Part shown: positions 62,719 to 64,000 of the stretch, piece after piece
Position numbering within the stretch: the stretch's first letter is position 1
Layout of the letters: each line of letters opens with the position of its first letter
From: Bacteroidales bacterium
GTDB taxonomy: Bacteria; Bacteroidota; Bacteroidia; Bacteroidales; UBA3824
Direction of reading: 5' to 3'
DNA length: 64,000 nt
Assembly: GCA_017412115.1 (NCBI GenBank)
Contig: JAFPYR010000040.1
Coordinates: 1 to 64,000 of the forward strand
Position numbers and translations under genes: made by a program
The notes under the pieces: model-generated
The model's database searches: none
What the model was told of the DNA's origin: nothing
Seen by the model: only the letters and a program-made list of their open reading frames with translations

Positions 62719-63542
62719 TGTTCTAAAGTTAAGGTTCTCATTAAACGTATTCTACAAAGTTCGTTTGGATTATTTGATATATATAATGTCATTTTCCAAT
62801 CCCTATTATCAATGCCAGGTAACATTACGGACATACCATATTTTTCTGTATTTTCATGTTTATACACGTCTGCGTCAATCCACATTCTTTTAGTCAGAGT
62901 TTCTTCTCCTTCCATTTTTTGACAATAATTATAAAAATCTAAGTCCTTTTTGAACATATTGAATTGTAATTCATAATCTGCATCTGCGGGATCTGTATAC
63001 ATTGAATACAAATCATTAAAATCCTTTTCTGTAGGCAATCTAAAGCCTTTTGCTTTCATACTATCGGGCAATCTGTAATGTTTCATATTAGTTTCATATT
63101 TAGCTATTGGAATATCCTCTGGTTTCTTTTTATTTAACTCAACATCCCATTTATAGAAATAGCCGTATTTCGTACCTTCTGGGTCAAGCTCGCATATTGT
63201 ATAACCATTTATACAATCGCTGTGTAAATATTCAACAAACCATTCTTGAATAATTTTCGTATCTTCGCTCATTAATTTTAGGGTTTTATATGTACAGCCT
63301 CCTTTCCCGTTATGGTTATAAACAAAGACAGAACTTTCTTCGGCGTAATGTGATTTCTTGGATATACATTTCCTTGTCGTGTCAAAGTTTAAGTATCTGA
63401 CAATACTATCACAAGATGTTGTGGATTCGATACTATTATTAGATAAATTTGTTTCTGTGTCAATTTCTCTTTGACACGCAGTACCATACAGTATCGCAGA
63501 TATAAATATTGCGAATGCTAAAAAAATACAAGTTTTTTTCAT
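62700..63542 (-). CDS. FISUMP-like lipoprotein
   Basis: The product has 280 residues with a signal sequence and probable lipidated cysteine (C23 in LYGTACQR). The C-terminal half contains KGFRLPTEKDFNDLYSMY, the hallmark of the FISUMP (Fibrobacter succinogenes major paralogous domain) group, and ends NELCRIRLMRTLTLEQWEEED (residues about 260-280). FISUMP proteins are exported or surface-exposed, with unknown function. A promoter repeat lies just upstream, and the frameshifted gene follows with a 19-base overlap. The codon usage is more AT-rich than in the core genes of this window. Confidence 0.75.
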   Translation of the reverse strand: MKKTCIFLAFAIFISAILYGTACQREIDTETNLSNNSIESTTSCDSIVRYLNFDTTRKCISKKSHYAEESSVFVYNHNGKGGCTYKTLKLMSEDTKIIQEWFVEYLHSDCINGYTICELDPEGTKYGYFYKWDVELNKKKPEDIPIAKYETNMKHYRLPDSMKAKGFRLPTEKDFNDLYSMYTDPADADYELQFNMFKKDLDFYNYCQKMEGEETLTKRMWIDADVYKHENTEKYGMSVMLPGIDNRDWKMTLYISNNPNELCRIRLMRTLTLEQWEEED

Positions 63543-63569
63543 TATATTTGGGTATTAAATTAATAATAA

Positions 63570-63611
63570 TTTTGCGCAAATTTAATTATAAAAATCTATT
63601 TTTCAAAGTTT
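63570..63611. repeat. 42-base promoter repeat, copy B
   Basis: This copy differs from 61507-61548 at one base. On the minus strand it carries TTTG (63607-63604), a 19-base spacer and TAAATTTG (63584-63577), the likely promoter of the FISUMP-like gene. Confidence 0.85.
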
Positions 63612-63624
63612 AAATTAGAAAAAG

Positions 63625-64000
63625 TTAATCCTTTTCGTACAACTTTGGCTGACGGATTGTGTTGCGGACTGTAATCTCCTTTTCTAAACTTTTTGTTTCT
63701 CCGTTTAAAAAAACAATATCAAGTTTTACCTTATAAGTTCCGTCTTTTTGATATGTATGCTTAGGATTTTTATCGTTAGAAATTGTTCCGTCACCGAAAT
63801 CCCACTTTAAACTCTTATAGTTGTATCCTCGGTAGTAAAAATTAGTTCCTATACACCCTTCTGTTTGGTATAGAAAATTAGGAGACATGCGCAGAAAACG
63901 CGGAAATATTGATATTCCATTAAACTTTTTGGGAACTTCCAGCGCATTAAAATGAAAAATAGGATTCTCTGAATCACAATTTTCTATTTTAGAAATATAT
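63625..64000 (-). CDS. C-terminal part of a PKD-domain secreted protein (partial)
   Basis: An open frame runs from the right window edge to a stop at 63625 without interruption, so the apparent start at 63888 is internal. Visible are GISIFPRFLRMSPNF, then a PKD domain with LKWDFGDGTISNDKNPKHTY and GTYKVKLDIVFLNG. PKD domains are beta-sandwich modules of surface and secreted proteins. The part before the PKD domain resembles the end of the propeller-like family seen in the frameshifted gene 1.3 kb away, so the two may be paralogues. No sorting domain follows. Confidence 0.75.
   Translation of the reverse strand, partial: YISKIENCDSENPIFHFNALEVPKKFNGISIFPRFLRMSPNFLYQTEGCIGTNFYYRGYNYKSLKWDFGDGTISNDKNPKHTYQKDGTYKVKLDIVFLNGETKSLEKEITVRNTIRQPKLYEKD

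Noticed and set aside
1..64000. CRISPR arrays, tRNA or rRNA genes, prophage or transposase genes
   Set aside because: No regularly spaced repeats, no tRNA cloverleaf in any intergenic space, and no transposase or integrase motif were seen; the gaps are nearly all under 200 bases.

Overview
This window is a chromosomal stretch of an AT-rich member of the Bacteroidota, most likely a Bacteroidales-type lineage. The evidence is Bacteroidota-style promoters (a TTTG -33 box about 19-21 bases from a TAnnTTTG -7 box), a near absence of Shine-Dalgarno sequences, many small lipoproteins, a GH97 glycosidase, a glycine-lipid acyltransferase pair, and a fused RibBA. A futalosine hydrolase implies menaquinone synthesis by the futalosine route. 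No rRNA, tRNA, CRISPR array, integrase or complete insertion sequence was seen.

Layout. 1-3.6 kb (minus): the two carboxynorspermidine enzymes (a spermidine route), RNase HI and a SPOR protein. 3.6-13.0 kb (plus): a tightly overlapped operon of thiL, a SpoIID-like protein, an AmpG-like permease, a 1483-residue AsmA-like protein built from repeated modules, and a MurC/Mpl-like ligase. It ends at a strong terminator and looks like an envelope and wall-recycling unit with thiL in front. 13.1-22.6 kb: lipoproteins, NAD(P)HX repair, a C1 peptidase, rsmI, and mutL followed by two rhomboid proteases. 22.6-23.9 kb: a small accessory patch with a lipoprotein, a broken serine protease and a four-armed palindromic element. 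23.9-36.4 kb: housekeeping genes (pgeF, mqnB, folE, accA, dnaB, hom, aroB), a GYF/dispanin-like plus DUF2752 pair, and a leucine-rich-repeat protein.

36.4-43.5 kb: cheR, a second CheR-like gene that has lost its SAM-binding motifs, a receiver-less cheB and a membrane GAF protein, followed by ispD, tdk and yidD. A methyl-accepting chemotaxis protein lies convergently just beyond. No cheA, cheW or cheY is present here. 43.0-50.8 kb: an Lrp-type regulator divergent from a MetE-like methyltransferase, then a hypothetical gene and an Ig-like lipoprotein gene whose divergent promoters interlock through a 17-base near-palindrome, then GH97.

50.8-61.5 kb: a small OB-fold-like protein, a TGS-uridine kinase, two glycosyltransferases, a glsA-glsB-lptF/G-ribBA operon and leuB. 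61.5-64.0 kb is an AT-rich accessory end. It holds a secreted-protein gene split by a frameshift at a ten-base A run, a FISUMP-like lipoprotein, and the 3' part of a PKD-domain gene. A 42-base promoter-bearing sequence occurs twice in this last region, which suggests tandem duplication.
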